Positions 1-8,796 of a stretch of DNA of 64,000 nucleotides are shown in pieces. The position numbers and the translations under genes were made by a program. The notes under the pieces are model-generated. The model was not told the DNA's origin, made no database searches, and saw only the letters and a program-made list of their open reading frames with translations. The stretch is from Treponema sp. (GTDB taxonomy: Bacteria; Spirochaetota; Spirochaetia; Treponematales; Breznakiellaceae), in assembly GCA_009777735.1 (NCBI GenBank), contig WRLF01000003.1:115543-179542 (forward strand), written 5' to 3'. Positions within the stretch are counted from its first letter, which is position 1. Each line of letters opens with the position of its first letter.

Positions 1-110
1 TTAGTGTAAAGCGAACCTTTTTCGCTTCTACCCAGAACGAAGGCTTATGGTCTTACCGGGATGTTTCAGGAGTGCCGCAATGGAACGCAGAAACAAACTA
101 GCCGCTTCTC

Positions 111-2381
111 ATGGATGAACTTTTTTCTGCAAGACACACTGAAAATACCGGGAGTAACAACATCCATACAGAAACACGCCCTCTTGCCGACCGGATGCGT
201 CCGCGCTTTCTTGAGGACATAATAGGCCAGGACCATATTGTTGGACCGGGCCGGCTGTTACGGCGTGCCATTCAGGCTGACCGCCTCTCTTCTGTCATTT
301 TTTACGGGCCTCCCGGTACCGGTAAAACCAGCCTTGCGCGGGTTATTGCCAATACCACCCGTGCTGCGTTTGAAAGCCTTAACGCCGTACTTTCCGGGGT
401 AAAAGACATACGTGCCGCCATTGACCGCTCTGATGAACGTTTCCGGCTGTACAGCAAGCGCACGATTTTATTTGTTGACGAGGTGCACCGATGGAACAAA
501 GCGCAGCAGGACGCCCTTCTGCCCTGGGTAGAAAACGGTACGGTAATCCTGGTAGGGGCAACCACGGAAAACCCTTTCTTTGAAGTGAACCGCGCCCTGG
601 TTAGCCGCAGCCGAATTTTCCAGCTTAAATCGCTTACACCGGATGACCTGCTGGAAACTGCCCGTAAAACCATTGCCGACACAGAACGCGGCTACGGCAA
701 CTGGATGGTGAGTTTCGAAGAGGGAGCACTTGAGCATCTTGTCGCAGTTGCCGGTGGTGATGCCCGCAGCCTGCTGAACGCACTGGAACTTGCCATAGAG
801 ACAAGCCCCTCACACTGGCCCCCGCCCCCCGGCACAGAAATTTACATCTCCATGGAAGCCGCTGAAGAAAGCATTCAGCGCCGGGCTGTACTGTACGATA
901 AAGACGGCGATTTCCACTTTGACACGATCAGCGCGTTCATCAAAAGCGTCCGGGGCAGCGACCCTGATGCAGCCCTGTACTGGCTGGCAAAAATGGTTCG
1001 GGCCGGAGAGGATCCCAGCTTTATCTTCCGGCGTATGATCATCCTTGCCAGTGAAGATGTGGGCCTTGCTGATCCTCACGCCCTGTCTGTCGTCATTTCC
1101 TGTGCTGAGGCGTTTGACCGCATCGGCTTTCCTGAAGGCAATTTTCCCCTTGCCCATGCCTGCCTGTACCTTGCTACCGCGCCCAAGTCCAATACCACCC
1201 TTGCCTTTTTTGACGCGCGGAAAGAAGTTGACCGCGAAGATGCCGAAGTCCCCAACCACCTGCGCGATGCAAGCCGTGATGCGGAAGGGTTTGGCCACGG
1301 GGAAGGGTACATGTACCCCCATGCGTACCGTAACCATTGGGCTGCCCAGCAATACCTCCCTACTGCTTTGAGGGGCAGGACTTTTTATATTCCCTCTATT
1401 GTGGGTTACGAAGGAAAAATCCGCGAAGAAGTACTGCAAAAACGGGAATTACAGGCTGCTGTTGTATTAGGAGACGAGAACAACAACGCCGGTGGGGAAT
1501 TGTTAAGCTGGTCAGCAGCAGCAAAAGGGAGAGAAGGATGGTTTAGGCGTCTGGAATCAAGCAGAAGTGCATTGTTATTATCTGACCGGAACGCTCTGTT
1601 TAACGCAGCATCTCCGGCACGGCATGACCGGGTGCTTATTCCCCTTGCAGAAGACGGGCTTTTGCTGTGGGAAAGCCTGCGCCGCTGTCCCGAAGGCTTA
1701 AGTGCGGCATTGGTTGGCAGTGAAACAGCCCGTGAAACCCTGCTCCGTTATTCGGCAGCGCTGGATAAAATCGAACAACCGGAAATTGCCGTTCTGGATG
1801 CCGCCTTGCTGCTCTCCCCAGCCCAGGCAGCAGAATGGTTTTCCTCTCCTGTGTTTGACCGAATACTGATTCGGGAACCACGAAAATATCTTCAAAAAGA
1901 TACAGCTTTTTTTGATATTGCATCTTCCGCGCACCCCCTGCTTGCCACCGGCGGTGTGTTGGTTATGCTGCTTTCGCCGCCCAGTTTCGGCGAACGCATT
2001 TCTCGCATCCTCATGGAAGCAAGTGGCAATGAAGAATTATCAGTTAAACTTAGTGAAGCGGAAACCGCTTTTTTCTCACAAAACGCAGATTCACAGCCAG
2101 ACGGCTGGAATTGGAATCTTAAAAATCTGCAAAAAGCCTTTGATTCGAAGGGTTTCAAGGTAAAAACCGAAACAATAGAGCAGCAGGAAGAACGGCTTAT
2201 CGGCTCAGGGGACATAGACGCCTGGTTTGACCGGGAAAACTCCCGTTGGGGCAAATTTATGGGGAAAACACTCGATTCCGGCGATTTTTCGCAAGTAGAA
2301 CACTGTTTACGACAGCGGATTCAGGCTGGCCCCCTGAAATGGAAGTGGAAAAGCGTGTTATTTCATGCAAAAAAATTGTAG
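111..2381 (+). CDS. rarA: RarA/MgsA-type AAA+ ATPase fused to a C-terminal methyltransferase-like domain
   Basis: Replication-associated recombination ATPase expected to act at stalled forks. Visible: Walker A GPPGTGKT at residues 66-73, Walker B FVDEVH near 121-126, sensor motif GATTENP, and the RarA C-terminal region ending near residue 430 (HAYRNHWAAQQYLP). RarA proteins are normally about 430-450 residues, but this one has 756. The extra ~300 residues contain a Rossmann-like pattern (AALVGSETARETLLRYSAAL, then VLDAALL, then FDRILIREP) resembling a SAM-dependent methyltransferase fold, without an obvious catalytic motif. No good ribosome-binding site precedes the ATG at 111. The RarA call is firm; the tail's activity is inference. 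Confidence 0.9.
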   Translation: MDELFSARHTENTGSNNIHTETRPLADRMRPRFLEDIIGQDHIVGPGRLLRRAIQADRLSSVIFYGPPGTGKTSLARVIANTTRAAFESLNAVLSGVKDIRAAIDRSDERFRLYSKRTILFVDEVHRWNKAQQDALLPWVENGTVILVGATTENPFFEVNRALVSRSRIFQLKSLTPDDLLETARKTIADTERGYGNWMVSFEEGALEHLVAVAGGDARSLLNALELAIETSPSHWPPPPGTEIYISMEAAEESIQRRAVLYDKDGDFHFDTISAFIKSVRGSDPDAALYWLAKMVRAGEDPSFIFRRMIILASEDVGLADPHALSVVISCAEAFDRIGFPEGNFPLAHACLYLATAPKSNTTLAFFDARKEVDREDAEVPNHLRDASRDAEGFGHGEGYMYPHAYRNHWAAQQYLPTALRGRTFYIPSIVGYEGKIREEVLQKRELQAAVVLGDENNNAGGELLSWSAAAKGREGWFRRLESSRSALLLSDRNALFNAASPARHDRVLIPLAEDGLLLWESLRRCPEGLSAALVGSETARETLLRYSAALDKIEQPEIAVLDAALLLSPAQAAEWFSSPVFDRILIREPRKYLQKDTAFFDIASSAHPLLATGGVLVMLLSPPSFGERISRILMEASGNEELSVKLSEAETAFFSQNADSQPDGWNWNLKNLQKAFDSKGFKVKTETIEQQEERLIGSGDIDAWFDRENSRWGKFMGKTLDSGDFSQVEHCLRQRIQAGPLKWKWKSVLFHAKKL

Positions 2382-2394
2382 CCATTTATAATAT

Positions 2395-2412
2395 TATGTG
2401 TTATAATACATA
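2395..2412 (+). promoter_or_regulatory. Palindrome over a TATAAT box upstream of the H1-like gene
   Basis: TATGTGTTATAATACATA has inverted ends TATGT/ACATA flanking TATAAT at 2402-2407, 32 bases before the ATG. It could be a -10 box with an overlapping operator. No good -35 box is seen at the right distance. Confidence 0.35.
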
Positions 2413-2438
2413 ACAACACTTTTACATTAGGGGGAAAT

Positions 2439-2852
2439 ATGCGGAAAGCTACCGCTAAACCAGCACAACAGAAAACACAAAAAAATATAAAAAAAGCTTC
2501 CGAGACCGCAAAAAAAACTGCCGCTCCAAAAACAGCGGTAAAAAAGACTGCTGCACCAAAAAAAACTACACCAAAAACAGCAAAAAAACCGGCTGCAACT
2601 AAAAAAGCCACTCCAAAGGCAGCAAAGAAACCGGCAACACCCAAGAAATCAACTGCAAAGACAGCAAAGAAGCCGGCAGCTTCCCCAAAAACCGGTACAA
2701 AAACAGTTAAGAAACCGGTTACTACAAAAAAAACCGCACTTAAACCAGAAAAAACAGAAAAACCGCCCTCAGTGCCATTAGTCCCGCCGTCCATGCCGGT
2801 TCAGGATCAGAACACACAGCACAGGCGGCCTTTGATAAACTTTCCCAAGTAG
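2439..2852 (+). CDS. Lysine/alanine-rich histone H1-like DNA-binding protein
   Basis: The 137-residue protein is almost entirely Lys, Ala, Pro and Thr in loose repeats such as KKTAAPKK, KKPAATKKAT and KKPATPKKS, ending in a short proline-rich neutral tail. This composition matches bacterial histone H1-like (AlgP/Hc1-type) proteins, which bind DNA through a disordered basic region and help compact the nucleoid. A strong Shine-Dalgarno site (AGGGGG) lies 7 bases before the ATG. The repeat makes length changes by slippage likely. No folded domain is visible, so the precise role is inference. Confidence 0.7.
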   Translation: MRKATAKPAQQKTQKNIKKASETAKKTAAPKTAVKKTAAPKKTTPKTAKKPAATKKATPKAAKKPATPKKSTAKTAKKPAASPKTGTKTVKKPVTTKKTALKPEKTEKPPSVPLVPPSMPVQDQNTQHRRPLINFPK

Positions 2853-2860
2853 GAGATTGC

Positions 2861-3160
2861 TCAGACAATTACTGCATGAGAAGCAGTAATATTCGTTTTA
2901 AAATTATCCGGTAAGCTGTCCCATTCAAGGAGTTCTACCCGGAAAGATAAGTTTGATTCCTCAAGGGCTTCTTTTAATAATGACAGTTGGTATGTATCTT
3001 GCGTTCCGGTAAAAACTACTAAATCCAGATCAGACCAGGGTTTGGCTTCTCCCGTTACCCTTGAGCCATGGGCCCAGACAGAAGTATGAGGCAGATACTT
3101 CGTCAGATTGAAAAAAAGAATTTCTTTATCGCGAGGATTCATGTCAACTTCTGTTTTCAT
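2861..3160 (-). CDS. mntA: MntA-like nucleotidyltransferase antitoxin
   Basis: A 99-residue minimal nucleotidyltransferase with the canonical GSX10DXD signature: G32-S33, D44 and D46 (HGSRVTGEAKPWSDLDLVVF). In the MntA/HepT family this enzyme neutralises the HEPN toxin by transferring AMP to a tyrosine. It follows the HEPN gene with a 17-base overlap, the usual arrangement. A second in-frame Met at residue 7 (MNPRDKE) is an alternative start. The family call is confident; antitoxin activity is inferred from the pairing. Confidence 0.85.
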   Translation of the reverse strand: MKTEVDMNPRDKEILFFNLTKYLPHTSVWAHGSRVTGEAKPWSDLDLVVFTGTQDTYQLSLLKEALEESNLSFRVELLEWDSLPDNFKTNITASHAVIV

Positions 3161-3575
3161 TCCATAATTTCCCTGTTATTTTTTGGTAAAGCGCTGCAGC
3201 ATCACGGGCAAATACTATGACATTATCAATAGTTGCTTGTGCTTTTTCTCCGGAATAATCATGAGACGTATCTACACGCGCATCGGCATACACTAACCAC
3301 TGCTCAATTGCCGAAAAAAGCTGATTTTCAAAAGCAATACGGAATAACGGTTTTGGGCTGTTGGGCAGTTCGGGAATGCCCATGGTCTCATGTAAATAGC
3401 GTTTTAAGACTTTCCAGAGACAATCATAACAAACCTCAAATCGTTGAATCACAGACTCAGAAATAGCTTCCCGGTCAATCTCTTTTAACTCCGGTCTATT
3501 CACCGCATTCCGGTAATTCCGAATCTGTGATTCCAAGTTTTTGAGTGATTTTTCAAATTTGTCATAATCTATCAT
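3144..3575 (-). CDS. hepT: HepT-like HEPN ribonuclease toxin
   Basis: A 143-residue helical HEPN protein of the HI0074/HepT type. It carries the RX4HXY motif (R100, H105, Y107 in ARVDTSHDY), the RNase active site and the tyrosine that MntA-type partners AMPylate. It is first in the operon and overlaps mntA by 17 bases. Its start codon is 7 bases after a TATACT box (see the promoter entry), so the transcript may be leaderless. Toxicity is inferred from family and pairing. Confidence 0.85.
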   Translation of the reverse strand: MIDYDKFEKSLKNLESQIRNYRNAVNRPELKEIDREAISESVIQRFEVCYDCLWKVLKRYLHETMGIPELPNSPKPLFRIAFENQLFSAIEQWLVYADARVDTSHDYSGEKAQATIDNVIVFARDAAALYQKITGKLWNENRS

Positions 3576-3582
3576 CGTTTAT

Positions 3583-3611
3583 AGTATAAATCATGAAGGT
3601 TGAGAATACAA
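3583..3611 (-). promoter_or_regulatory. Promoter of the hepT-mntA operon, leaderless type
   Basis: On the minus strand, TTGTAT (3611-3606) and TATACT (3588-3583) are 17 bases apart. Seven bases separate TATACT from the hepT ATG, so transcription would start at or beside the A of the start codon. Confidence 0.6.
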
Positions 3612-3628
3612 CTTTACATATTGACACA

Positions 3629-4861
3629 TTAACGCCCTGCCAACTCAAAAACATTTCTGGTAATCAGGGCGGGGCCGAACATTTCCCGCGATAAATTCAT
3701 AAAAAAATTCACGTTCATTTCATTGTCGCCCTGTGCCCGCCGCCAGTGCTGCGCTGCCAGTGCATCGGTGTAAACATGCAGCGGGTAAATGCCAAAATTG
3801 GTACGCCCCACCTCCGGGTGGCGAGCCGCTTCAAAGTGGGTGATTATGGGAATGAGACCTGTTTCTTCAAGGATGATTTCACCGCCGGAAGGGGTTCCGG
3901 TTTTGGCAATCTTCACATACATTATTCCGCCCAAAAGCGCTTCTTTGGTAGAGCGGGCATGGGAGGACAGAAAATTGCCCAGGGAATAAAACACCGGCAT
4001 GGGGTTGCCATCGGGCCGGGTAATGATTCTCATGGGCTGCAGCACATGGGGATGATGGCCAATGACCAGATCAACCCGGTGTTCGGCAAGGAAAGCGGCA
4101 AGCCGTTCCTGTTCCCTGTTGAAGTTCAGATTGTATTCCTCACCCCAGTGCATGGATACGACAAGGTAATCGCAATGGGGGCGCAGCGCGTTTATTTCCG
4201 CCGCCATTGTTGTCTGGTCTATCATGGATACGAGGTAGGATCTGCCTGCAGGAAAAGGAATGCCGTTCGTGCTGAATGTGTAGCCAAGAAAACCAACGGT
4301 GATATTGCTTATATCCAGAACAACCCGGCGGTTGGCACGCTCATGCGCACTGCGGTGTATGCCCAGGTGATACACGTGGTCATAGTTGTCAAGATATTCA
4401 ATGCTGGACATGACACCCGCCGCCCCTCTGTCCAATGCGTGATTGTTGGCAAAGTTGATCACATTAAAACCTGCCGCTACCACTGCAGTACCCACTTCAG
4501 GCGGCGAAGAAAAGCGCGGATAGCCGGAGAATCCCAATGCTTCATTTCCCAGGATAGTTTCCTGGTTGATAAACGCAATATCCGCAGGCAGTATGTAGTC
4601 CCTGATATGGTCAAAGATATAATGAAAGTTGTACGCACCGTCTGTAAAACTGGCAAGAAAAATGGGATGATGGATGAGGTTATCTCCAACAGCTACTATG
4701 GTTAGATAGTCTTTCTGAGGCGCAGAGGCAATTGCAATTTCCGGCGTTGCCCGTTCTGTAATTTTCGCAGCCGGAGGGAGATACCCGGTACAGATAAACA
4801 ATACCAGTAACGTGCCAAGAAGAGTTACCGGCATGGTTCTTTTTATCCGTAAGAGTAACAT
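3629..4861 (-). CDS. CapA-family (poly-gamma-glutamate synthesis-type) metallophosphatase-like protein
   Basis: 410 residues with an N-terminal hydrophobic anchor (MPVTLLGTLLVLFICTGYL) and then the PGA_cap domain. Visible family motifs are VAVGDNLIH, FINQETILG, INFANNHALDRG, VVSMHWGEEY, VIGHHPHVLQ and FYSLGNFLSS. The Asp/His/Asn residues in these are the metal-binding set of the calcineurin-like fold. CapA proteins act in the cell envelope in exopolymer synthesis or anchoring, but no capBC genes are nearby, so the substrate is unknown. The gene stands alone, convergent with nothing in its group. Confidence 0.85.
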   Translation of the reverse strand: MLLLRIKRTMPVTLLGTLLVLFICTGYLPPAAKITERATPEIAIASAPQKDYLTIVAVGDNLIHHPIFLASFTDGAYNFHYIFDHIRDYILPADIAFINQETILGNEALGFSGYPRFSSPPEVGTAVVAAGFNVINFANNHALDRGAAGVMSSIEYLDNYDHVYHLGIHRSAHERANRRVVLDISNITVGFLGYTFSTNGIPFPAGRSYLVSMIDQTTMAAEINALRPHCDYLVVSMHWGEEYNLNFNREQERLAAFLAEHRVDLVIGHHPHVLQPMRIITRPDGNPMPVFYSLGNFLSSHARSTKEALLGGIMYVKIAKTGTPSGGEIILEETGLIPIITHFEAARHPEVGRTNFGIYPLHVYTDALAAQHWRRAQGDNEMNVNFFMNLSREMFGPALITRNVFELAGR

Positions 4862-4960
4862 ACTTTAATGTACTGTGAATTATATGGAGTAAACAAGGGG
4901 TGAATTTCCTTGCCGAATCTGGTGTTTTTTCGTATATTGTTACAGACAGGAGAATATATA

Positions 4961-5374
4961 ATGGGATTAGTGTATGAAAACATCACCTTAAAAAATGCTA
5001 CGGATGTCGGGAATAGTGTTCGTGGTATCATCCAGGAGGGAGAAGTCCGCCAGATAAAGGTGTTGGCTATGGTCGACACCGGAGCAGAAACGCTCGTAAT
5101 TAACGAAGCCATGCGGCAGGAGTTGGGGCTAACAGTGATTGGAGAACGTCGTGTTGGCCTGGCCAATAATTATGGCGAAATGTGTCAATTCACCGAACCG
5201 GTAATGATTTACTGGAAAGATCGTCCTGCCGTTACCCATGCAATTGTTCTACCGGGGGCAACCGAAGTTCTTCTGGGAGCTATTCCCCTTGAGGAAATGA
5301 ACGTAATGATAGACCCGCGAAGCCAGCAGTTGGTTGGCATTCACGGCGATGAAATAATTTATAAAGTTAAATGA
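4961..5374 (+). CDS. Retropepsin-like (clan AA) aspartic protease
   Basis: 137 residues. The catalytic signature VDTGAETLVI puts Asp39-Thr40-Gly41 in the retropepsin position, followed by a hydrophobic flap region and a C-terminal LLGAIPLEEMNVMIDP resembling the second conserved segment of this family. Single-domain forms work as homodimers. An upstream extension of 17 codons is open, but the ATG at 4961 has an AGGAG site 7 bases upstream and is the better start. No neighbour suggests a substrate. Confidence 0.75.
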   Translation: MGLVYENITLKNATDVGNSVRGIIQEGEVRQIKVLAMVDTGAETLVINEAMRQELGLTVIGERRVGLANNYGEMCQFTEPVMIYWKDRPAVTHAIVLPGATEVLLGAIPLEEMNVMIDPRSQQLVGIHGDEIIYKVK

Positions 5375-5456
5375 ATCCGGTAACAAATTAAAAAGTTAAG
5401 AAACACCGCCTTGAAAGAAATCACGTAAAGCCCTCAAACAACAGCACTCTCAATTC

Positions 5457-7073
5457 TCAATTCCTGACTTTCCTATCTCCCCGCATCGCTCTCAGCAGCG
5501 CTGTAAGCTGCCGGTCTTTGGTCAGCACGAGCAGGATAATTCCCAGTGCGGCAAAAACAAAAGCGTTAATTGCCAGAGGGATGCCGTATGCAATGACACG
5601 TCCCCTGCCGGCAAACAGTTCCAGCAGACAGGGGGTGAGAAAATACACCGGCACTGCGGCAATGCCGGATAATACCAGCAGTTTCAGCATGTATAATAAA
5701 ACGGATCGCAGGGCGGGGCCGATGTTGATGTCGGGATTCCGTCTGAGGAATATAAATAGTATGACGGTGTTTCCCGCACTGGCGATGCTGAGTGCGGCCG
5801 CTATGCCCGCGCCCCGGAAATGGCGGACGAGAACGGCTGCGAGAATTATGTTTATTGTGAATGTTATCACACCTGCAAGAGTCGGTGATTTTGTGTCGCT
5901 TTGCGCATAAAATGCCGGGGCTAAAATGCGGTTGAGTGCAATGAAGAAAAGGCCGGGCATATGAAAAGTAAATGCAGACAATGTAAGTGTTACCGATGTT
6001 TCATCAAAACTGCGGTTCTGAAACAGCAGGCGAATCAACACTTCACCTTGAGTCATCGAAAAAAAAGTAACGGGAATGGTAATAAGGGTAATAATGTATA
6101 TTCCCGAAAGTAACCGTTCATTGAACATTTCCCATTGCGATGATTTTGCATATTCGGCAAGATTGGGAAGCAGCACCGTCCCGATGGATACGGCAAACAC
6201 ACCGAGCATCAATTCCTGCAGCCGCAGTGAGTATTGCATGCTTGATACCACGCCTTCTCCGGCATTACCGGCAAGCGCGGCTGAAACAAGGTCATTGAGC
6301 TGATAAGCCGCCATCCCGATAATTGTCGGTCCGATAAGCCGGATTACTTTGCGGGTACCGGGATTGGTAAAAGCCCGTTTCAGAGGGGCGAAAAAAAAGC
6401 GCTGCCCGTTTTTCAGCACAAAGGGAAGCTGTATTGCCGCCCCCAGAAAGCCGCCGGCAAGAACGCCGTACGCCATTGCACGTGCGGGGTTTGCAGTAAA
6501 GGGACTGAGGAAATAGGCACAGAGTATTATTGCAATGTTTAATAAAATCGGCGCAAGGCCTGACGGGGTAAAAATGTGCAGGCTGTTGAGTATTCCCTGA
6601 AACAGGGCGGCGATGGAAATAAAAGCCAAAAACGGAAACATTATTCTTGTTAACAGTACTGCTTCGTCAAATTCTTCCATGCCAAAAAGCCGGACAAGCA
6701 GCGGCGCCGCCAGTATTCCCGCCATGACCACAAGGGTCACAATAAATGTCAGGAATGTAAAAATACAAGAAAGAAATTCACGGTTTTTTTGTTTATCATT
6801 TTCCAATAAATATTCTTTTAACGTAGGAATGAAGGCAACGGCCATAGATCCTTCTGCAAATAACCGGCGGAACAGGTTTGGCAGCAGGAAAGCAACGGAA
6901 AAAGCATCAGACAGGGCAGTGGTACCCAGAAATCCAGCCTTGGCCATTTCACGCATCAGACCCAAAACACGCGAAACAAGGGTCAGCAGTGACAGAGTTG
7001 ATCCGTGGCGGAGAAGGGAAGATGTTGACGAGCGGGTCTGGTATTTCCCGTTGTGATTTTCTTCGGTTTCCAT
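5457..7073 (-). CDS. murJ: MurJ/MviN lipid II flippase
   Basis: About 538 residues with some 14 hydrophobic segments. The N-terminal motif LLTLVSRVLGLMREM and the stretch FRRLFAEGSMAVAFIPTL are typical of MurJ, which flips lipid II across the inner membrane for peptidoglycan synthesis. The ATG at 7073 lies 10 bases after the rlmE stop; an earlier ATG at 7100 would overlap rlmE by 17 bases. Neither has a clear Shine-Dalgarno site. It is probably co-transcribed with rlmE. Confidence 0.92.
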   Translation of the reverse strand: METEENHNGKYQTRSSTSSLLRHGSTLSLLTLVSRVLGLMREMAKAGFLGTTALSDAFSVAFLLPNLFRRLFAEGSMAVAFIPTLKEYLLENDKQKNREFLSCIFTFLTFIVTLVVMAGILAAPLLVRLFGMEEFDEAVLLTRIMFPFLAFISIAALFQGILNSLHIFTPSGLAPILLNIAIILCAYFLSPFTANPARAMAYGVLAGGFLGAAIQLPFVLKNGQRFFFAPLKRAFTNPGTRKVIRLIGPTIIGMAAYQLNDLVSAALAGNAGEGVVSSMQYSLRLQELMLGVFAVSIGTVLLPNLAEYAKSSQWEMFNERLLSGIYIITLITIPVTFFSMTQGEVLIRLLFQNRSFDETSVTLTLSAFTFHMPGLFFIALNRILAPAFYAQSDTKSPTLAGVITFTINIILAAVLVRHFRGAGIAAALSIASAGNTVILFIFLRRNPDINIGPALRSVLLYMLKLLVLSGIAAVPVYFLTPCLLELFAGRGRVIAYGIPLAINAFVFAALGIILLVLTKDRQLTALLRAMRGDRKVRN

Positions 7074-7083
7074 TGTTTTTACA

Positions 7084-7734
7084 TTACGGCATTGAATCAT
7101 GTGTGTCTACAGGAGCAAAAGATTGTCTGTTATCGTTGCGTGCCAGCCCCAGATAATACATCTCAAAGGAATCGCTGCGGCAGGCTGTGGGTTTGTAACT
7201 TTTTGCCGATTTAAACAAAGTCTGCATGTGTTTGAGCAGTTCTGATGTATCACCGCCCTGGAACAGTTTAATTGCAAGATTGCCGTTGGCTGTCAGGGCG
7301 TGTTCGGCGTAGGCCGTAACCGCTTCGGCAAGGTACAGCGAGCGGCTGGTATCCACGAACCGGTTACCCGTCGTTGCCGGCGCAGCATCGCTGAGAATTA
7401 CATTGTAGGGACCATGAGCAAAAATAGAATCACGGACAGCAGGGGCGGTAATGTCGCCCTGAATGAAATGGAAATTACCGCCGTCAAACAAACCTCCGTC
7501 ATACTGTCGCGAAAGGGGGGAAATGTCCGCCGAAACCAACCGTATGCCGTTTTTTTTTCGCAGGACATACAGGCTCCAGCTTCCCGGCGCCGCTCCCAGA
7601 TCCAGGACGCGGTGTCCGGATTTAATGAGGCCGAATTTATCATCCATCTCTTTAAGCTTGTACACCGAGCGGGCAGGGTATCCTTCCTGCCGTGCTTTAA
7701 GCTGCCAATGGTCTGGTTTCTTGTAATCTGCCAT
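7084..7734 (-). CDS. rlmE: 23S rRNA 2'-O-ribose methyltransferase RlmE (FtsJ/RrmJ)
   Basis: 216 residues. SAM-binding motif DLGAAPGSW (residues 45-53) and the K-D-K-E catalytic tetrad at K26, D116 (SDAAPATTGN), K156 (AIKLFQGGD) and E191 (SDSFEMYYLG). In E. coli the enzyme methylates U2552 of 23S rRNA on the 50S subunit. It is first in an operon with murJ. TATATT lies six bases before its ATG, sharing a 22-base spacer with the divergent prenyl synthase. Confidence 0.93.
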   Translation of the reverse strand: MADYKKPDHWQLKARQEGYPARSVYKLKEMDDKFGLIKSGHRVLDLGAAPGSWSLYVLRKKNGIRLVSADISPLSRQYDGGLFDGGNFHFIQGDITAPAVRDSIFAHGPYNVILSDAAPATTGNRFVDTSRSLYLAEAVTAYAEHALTANGNLAIKLFQGGDTSELLKHMQTLFKSAKSYKPTACRSDSFEMYYLGLARNDNRQSFAPVDTHDSMP

Positions 7735-7756
7735 TACTTGAATATATACTGAAACT
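7721..7756 (+). promoter_or_regulatory. Overlapping divergent leaderless promoters
   Basis: Plus strand: TTGTAA (7721-7726), 18 bases, TATACT (7745-7750), six bases, ATG of the prenyl synthase. Minus strand: TATATT (7746-7741), six bases, ATG of rlmE. The two -10 boxes overlap within a 22-base spacer, so the two polymerases should exclude each other. Confidence 0.55.
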
Positions 7757-8788
7757 ATGGATCAACAGTATACCCGCAGGCTGGAAAAAATAGAAACAGT
7801 ACTTAATCGCTGGCTGCCGGAAAATCCGGCTTCCTCAAATAATAACGGGATCCCCTGGGTATCGGAAGTGTTTCCCGGTCTTACAGGCAGTTTGCAGCCG
7901 CAGTTGATGAAAGAGCTAACTGCGCCTTGCCGGGATTTGCTTGCACGCGGAGGCAAACGCTGGCGGCCCCTGTTGATGACCCTGGTGTGCGAAGCGCTTG
8001 GCGGCGGAGATGCATCTCTGCCGCTTGCCCCGCTTGTTGAGTTGTGTCATACAGCCAGCCTTATCCACGATGACATTGAAGACAATGCCGATGAACGCCG
8101 GGGAAAACCGGCAGTACATTGCATGTACGGTGTTGATACGGCAATTAATTCAGGGAGTTTCCTGTACTTTCTGCCCCTTGCCTGCATTGATGTCTGGGCA
8201 GAAAGCGATTATAAGCTTAGAGCACAAGCATATTCGTTGTGGGCAGCATATATACGCAAACTGCATTTAGGACAGGCAATCGATATTTTTTGGCACAGAA
8301 ATTTTGACATCATCCCTTCTGTTGAGGAATACCACATCATGTGTGCATTAAAAACCGGCTGCCTTGCCCGTTTTGCTGCAGAGTTGGGAGCGCTTGCTGC
8401 CGGAGCAGATCAAATGCAGGGGCTTGCTGAGGCAGCGGAAAAACTCGGTGTAGGGTTTCAGATTTTGGATGATGTGAAGAATTTGACTACGGGTTTGCCC
8501 GGGAAAAAACGGGGCGACGATGTGGCGGAGGGGAAAAAGAGTCTGCCGGTGCTGCTGTTTCTGCACCGCTGGCCGGAGAAGCAGAAAATGATCAGCCGTT
8601 GTTTTACCGCAGCACGCAGCGGCGGTGCCGGCGTGCCGGAAGCGGAAGAACTGATGCAGGCGCTTCTTGCTGCCGGAGTTCTCGGCGAAGCCGAAGAGCG
8701 GGGCAGGGCGCTGATTGCCGAAGCCCGCACATTATTTTCCGCTGCCGGTTTTACACTGCTTTCCGGTCTGGCCGATCACATTAGCTGA
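7757..8788 (+). CDS. Trans-isoprenyl diphosphate synthase (polyprenyl synthetase family)
   Basis: 343 residues. First aspartate-rich motif DDIED at 105-109 within SLIHDDIEDNADERRG, with the family RGGKRWRP motif near 64-71. It condenses allylic diphosphates with isopentenyl diphosphate to make farnesyl, geranylgeranyl or longer products; chain length cannot be read reliably. The second motif is DDVKN (238-242) instead of DDxxD, so its last aspartate is replaced by Asn, which may alter activity or specificity. No Shine-Dalgarno site; the -10 box lies six bases before ATG. Followed after 8 bases by the bifunctional nuclease gene. Confidence 0.88.
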   Translation: MDQQYTRRLEKIETVLNRWLPENPASSNNNGIPWVSEVFPGLTGSLQPQLMKELTAPCRDLLARGGKRWRPLLMTLVCEALGGGDASLPLAPLVELCHTASLIHDDIEDNADERRGKPAVHCMYGVDTAINSGSFLYFLPLACIDVWAESDYKLRAQAYSLWAAYIRKLHLGQAIDIFWHRNFDIIPSVEEYHIMCALKTGCLARFAAELGALAAGADQMQGLAEAAEKLGVGFQILDDVKNLTTGLPGKKRGDDVAEGKKSLPVLLFLHRWPEKQKMISRCFTAARSGGAGVPEAEELMQALLAAGVLGEAEERGRALIAEARTLFSAAGFTLLSGLADHIS

Positions 8789-8796
8789 GGTAATCA

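Noticed and set aside
5..118. A 37-codon plus-strand frame before rarA, possibly the end of a gene.
   Set aside because: It starts after an in-frame stop at 2-4, has no start signal and no recognisable sequence.
810..1439. 209-residue minus-strand frame within rarA.
   Set aside because: Shadow of the RarA coding frame, without a start signal.
3746..4705. A 319-residue plus-strand frame opposite the CapA-like gene.
   Set aside because: It is antisense to a gene with clear family motifs, has no ribosome-binding site, and its sequence shows no recognisable domain.
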